Below, one piece after another: positions 58,907-61,268 of a stretch of 61,268 nucleotides of DNA. A program made the translations under genes and the position numbers. Source of the stretch: a virus. The DNA lies in IMG/VR virus record IMGVR_UViG_3300024323_000002, positions 1 through 61,268 of that record; one strand, 5' to 3'. The first letter of the stretch is position 1. Every line of letters starts with the position of its first letter. The notes below the pieces were generated by a model. The model was not told the DNA's origin. It saw nothing but the letters and a program-made list of their open reading frames with translations, and did no database searches.

Positions 58907-59130
58907 GTCTGCTAGACGATGGCAGCTTCGACCTGCTCCGAGCCGAGCACCTGGCTCGGTTGCAGGCGCAGCCGCGCACGGACCTATCGCCTGAAATACG
59001 CGAGAAGTACATGCGTATGCTCGCTGTAAAGTACAGCTCTGTTCTGGCTAGCTATGAAGCCAAGCGCGCTGCGGTCGAGGCTGAAGCTCTAGCGAACCCC
59101 AGCCCCGACCCAGCTCCTACTCCCCAATGA
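58903..59130 (+). CDS. Small helical protein, 75 residues
   Basis: Last gene of the late operon, overlapping its predecessor by 4 nt and the converging regulator gene by 14 nt. Helical (REKYMRMLAVKYSSVL) with a Pro-rich end. Unknown. Confidence 0.55.
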   Translation: MSLLDDGSFDLLRAEHLARLQAQPRTDLSPEIREKYMRMLAVKYSSVLASYEAKRAAVEAEALANPSPDPAPTPQ

Positions 59131-59707
59131 TCTCGTCAAGCGCGCGCCGCAGCGCGTCTCGCTCAGTTCGCAGGGCGATTATCGTGCGGCGCAGCGCGTG
59201 GACGTCTTCGCTGGTTGGGACCGACTGAGCCTTGGAAGCCCGAGCGGCGAGCATTTGTTCTGCCGGAGACAGCGGCAGAGCAAGGTTCGTTTGCTCGGCC
59301 TCCGCTTTCTTGGGGATCCGATTCGGCGGTGTATTGATGTAGGGATTCAAGCCCGCCCTCCGAATGACGTCTCCCACCGCCCCCGCGCTCCTGATGTTGA
59401 GCTGCTTGCGGATTACGTTAGGCGTGAGTCCCTGCTCGAACATCGTCAGAATGAGCTTGTTACGAGCTTCTCGACTCAGTGACTCGCCCGGCTTCGGCCC
59501 CGGCTTTTGCTTACCGTCGCCAGGCGATGCTCGAGGTTCGTGCACACCCGCGTTCTTCGCCCAGACGTACACAGAGGCAGAGCTGCAGCTGAGCTCTTTG
59601 GCTATGTCTTCGGCCTTCTGCCCGGCCTTGAACATCTCGACAGCTTTGTTCCGAAGCTCTTCGCTGTATTTGAACAAGCCGACCGGGTTTGTGCCGTTCG
59701 CGTTCAC
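59117..59707 (-). CDS. Double helix-turn-helix DNA-binding protein, 196 residues
   Basis: Two transposase-like helix-turn-helix units, residues about 14-46 (KAGQKAEDIAKELSCS) and 75-108 (EQGLTPNVIRKQLNIRS), a linker, and a C-terminal coiled coil (IIALRTERDALRRALD). Tandem units and coiled coil suit a dimer that binds a palindrome. The ATG overlaps the upstream regulator stop (4 nt). A strong candidate for reading the dispersed palindrome. Confidence 0.65.
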   Translation of the reverse strand: MNANGTNPVGLFKYSEELRNKAVEMFKAGQKAEDIAKELSCSSASVYVWAKNAGVHEPRASPGDGKQKPGPKPGESLSREARNKLILTMFEQGLTPNVIRKQLNIRSAGAVGDVIRRAGLNPYINTPPNRIPKKAEAEQTNLALPLSPAEQMLAARASKAQSVPTSEDVHALRRTIIALRTERDALRRALDEIIGE

Positions 59708-60003
59708 TTATTCTCGGGTCCAAGAGCGAAGAACTTGCGGATGGCATGCTGCGACTTCGGACGGCAGTTGCCAATGAACCCGGAGCAGACGCGTAGCAGG
59801 GTCAACTCGGAGATACCGATTGCTTTGGCTATGTCTTGCAAGCCGTCGTAGCTGATCAGCTGGCACAGCATCTCGACCTCCTTGTCGCCGATGGTCGTGC
59901 CCATGAACCGCTCGCGCTTCGCCACTGCCAAGGGGATCCGAAGTTTCTCGACAATTGGTTGTGGGCGCCGAATGACAGTTGCTGCCGCTGATGACTGAGC
60001 CAT
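59704..60003 (-). CDS. Helix-turn-helix regulator, repressor candidate (99 residues)
   Basis: ATG 60003 has GGAG 9 nt upstream and is preferred to 60108. The C-terminal half shows a lambda-repressor-like helix-turn-helix (DGLQDIAKAIGISELTLLRV). It starts back to back with the amidase-like gene, sharing CATG, and is coupled to the second regulator. This pair could form the switch between plasmid and lytic states. Confidence 0.55.
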   Translation of the reverse strand: MAQSSAAATVIRRPQPIVEKLRIPLAVAKRERFMGTTIGDKEVEMLCQLISYDGLQDIAKAIGISELTLLRVCSGFIGNCRPKSQHAIRKFFALGPENK

Positions 60004-60607
60004 GTATACTCTCCAGATGATAGATTCGCCGAATCGCGGCGGAGCGCTCGTCGCCCCGACGCTTATCTTGTTATGTAACACGGCGTCCCAGTCATTTGCG
60101 ACTGCCAAGGCCTGGTACTTGAACAGGAAGTCCAGCGCATCTGTTCACTACCTCATCGGCCGAGACGGTCAAGTGCTGGCTATCCTCCCGACTGACCGCG
60201 TGGCCTGGTGCGCTGGTCGATCCGAGTTCGGAGGTCGCACGGGCGTCAACGCGTTTTCCGTTTCAGTCGCCCTCGTCAATGTCGGTGCGGTCATGTCAGA
60301 TGGCACGGCGGTCTCCACCGGAGAGCGGCTGCCAGAACGTGACATCATCGCTGCGCGCCACCGACTCGGGCACTGCAGTTTCGGGTTTTGGCAGCGCTAT
60401 CCTGAGGAACAACTCTACGCTTGCGAGCGCCTGATTCAGCAGCTCAGCGTACAGATACCCACACTAAAGGAGGTAGTCGACTTGGCGATGGTGGCGGCAT
60501 TCCGAGGCATGCTCGACTGCGGCCCCGCCCTGCCCCTCGAGCGGCTTCAGTCAGCGCTGGTGCCGCCCATGGCTGCAGACTTGAGCGACTCTATGAGCTC
60601 GATGTAG
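60002..60607 (+). CDS. Amidase_2-fold protein with replaced catalytic residues (201 residues)
   Basis: Fold-level similarity to N-acetylmuramoyl-L-alanine amidases (T7 lysozyme/AmpD type) is clear: ASVHYLIGRDGQVLAI, then VAWCAG, then VNAFSVSVALVNVG, and DCGPALPLERL near the end. Yet the usual zinc His in strand one is Cys (LILLCNTAS), the H of A-W-H-A-G is Cys, the Glu of G-I-E-L is Ala, and the late G-H is D-L. It may have lost amidase activity. ATG 60017 is another possible start. Confidence 0.7.
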   Translation: MYTLQMIDSPNRGGALVAPTLILLCNTASQSFATAKAWYLNRKSSASVHYLIGRDGQVLAILPTDRVAWCAGRSEFGGRTGVNAFSVSVALVNVGAVMSDGTAVSTGERLPERDIIAARHRLGHCSFGFWQRYPEEQLYACERLIQQLSVQIPTLKEVVDLAMVAAFRGMLDCGPALPLERLQSALVPPMAADLSDSMSSM

Positions 60608-60867
60608 ATGAGTCGGACTCTTAGCGCGAACGCATCGAGGCTACTGCAGAGCGGACTGATAGCCAGGTGTGTGATCGCCATGCGGTCGTGAAACGGATCC
60701 CACACCTGCAGACAAAGCACTAACGCGGCGTTCGGCCCGAAGAGTGCCAGGATGCTGTGATCGTCTACCCACTCCGGCTCGAGAACCTTCAGCTGCGTCT
60801 GACCAGATTCGAGCAGCTCGACCTGGCCGAACTCATTCGCCAGTGCCCGCCAGTGGTAGCTCAGCAT
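60547..60867 (-). CDS. Hypothetical protein, 106 residues
   Basis: ATG 60867 overlaps the RNA ligase stop by 35 nt; the longer ORF to 61185 is antisense-frame noise within the ligase. Mixed alpha/beta (SILALFGPNAALVLCLQVW). It converges on the amidase-like gene with a 61-nt 3' overlap. Not recognised. Confidence 0.5.
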   Translation of the reverse strand: MLSYHWRALANEFGQVELLESGQTQLKVLEPEWVDDHSILALFGPNAALVLCLQVWDPFHDRMAITHLAISPLCSSLDAFALRVRLIYIELIESLKSAAMGGTSAD

Positions 60868-61268
60868 TGTCGTTGGCTGCCAGTCGAGCTTTGTACCAGT
60901 CAGGAAAGCCGCCGACCGCGCGGCGACGAATCGTTGGTAGAGCCCAGTCAAGAAGTCTCGCGGTGATGAGCTCGAGGCACTCGGCTTCGATGTCACCCTG
61001 CAGCTCCTTGATCGCCGGGCCGATATCCGCGACCGTCTCTGTGAGTTTGCCGGCGTCGCGCAGGTGCTGAACCGCCTTCTCCCAGCGAGCCGGTGTGGAG
61101 ACCAAACGGCCAAGCGCCTCACGTATGTCCGTAGGCGTCGGGTTAGCGGCACGCCATTCGCCGCTGTTGAGCTCTTTGAAGCCATCGCGCACCAGTTTCG
61201 CCATCAGCGGTTTGTCATCGGCGCCGAATTGCCGATGGTTCTTCACGACGATGCCTTCGATCTCGACT
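60833..61268 (-). CDS. RNA ligase family protein (C-terminal part)
   Basis: This is the C-terminal continuation of the gene at 1-612 once the circle is closed; 61142-61268 duplicates bases 1-127. It includes the residues just after the EGIVVK motif, then a helical domain with AALGRLVSTPARWEKAV-type segments that is probably the small C-terminal domain of the ligase. Its stop overlaps the start of the 60547-60867 gene by 35 nt, suggesting one transcript. Confidence 0.83.
   Translation of the reverse strand, partial: VEIEGIVVKNHRQFGADDKPLMAKLVRDGFKELNSGEWRAANPTPTDIREALGRLVSTPARWEKAVQHLRDAGKLTETVADIGPAIKELQGDIEAECLELITARLLDWALPTIRRRAVGGFPDWYKARLAANDNAELPLAGTGE
61142..61268. repeat. Terminal direct repeat, second copy
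   Basis: Exact copy of bases 1-127; see that entry. Counting it twice would duplicate part of the RNA ligase gene. Confidence 0.93.

Overview
The window is almost certainly the complete genome of a short-tailed (podovirus-type) phage that can also persist as a plasmid. Bases 1-127 recur exactly at 61142-61268, so the contig closes into a circle of about 61,141 bp, and one gene (an RNA ligase) is cut by the ends. No RNA polymerase, rRNA or host-like metabolic operon is seen. The host is unknown. Three Uma2-family genes and moderately high GC would fit groups rich in Uma2 proteins, such as Myxococcota or Cyanobacteria, but this is a weak inference.

Layout. (1) The end of the window through 1-11.3 kb, minus strand: a DNA metabolism block with HNH nuclease/RNA ligase, 5'(3')-deoxyribonucleotidase, PD-(D/E)XK exonuclease, Dam-type methylase, dATP/dGTP diphosphohydrolase-like protein, VRR-NUC nuclease, family A DNA polymerase, DUF669-like protein, SF2 helicase and a serine recombinase. 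(2) 11.36-13.84 kb: a plus-strand primase-helicase (prim/pol-like plus VapE-like P-loop), an iteron-type origin and a candidate tRNA-Ile(UAU). (3) 14.6-19.9 kb: a fibre cassette ending in a 1,227-residue protein. (4) 20-23.6 kb: a Uma2 protein, a ParA with a putative small DNA-binding partner, a possible Rep protein and hairpin-rich DNA. (5) 23.6-35.4 kb: about 35 small accessory genes on both strands, many duplicated, plus 1.2 kb of structured, repeat-rich non-coding DNA. (6) 35.4-59.1 kb, plus strand: terminase, portal, scaffold, capsid, tail adaptor and nozzle, and very large proline-rich candidate ejection proteins. (7) 59.1-60.9 kb: two helix-turn-helix proteins, an amidase-like protein whose catalytic residues are replaced, and a small hypothetical gene.

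How it fits together. The primase-helicase and DNA polymerase probably initiate at the iteron origin. ParA and its partner would keep the circle in dividing cells, and the serine recombinase could resolve multimers. A dispersed 15-bp palindrome (CTAGA-N5-TCTAG) sits at the start of several transcription units, including inside the parA promoter, and is the best candidate for a genome-wide operator read by one of the regulators. A separate group of small minus-strand genes shares a stem-loop followed by a GGAGG ribosome site. No search was run, so all names rest on motifs read by eye.
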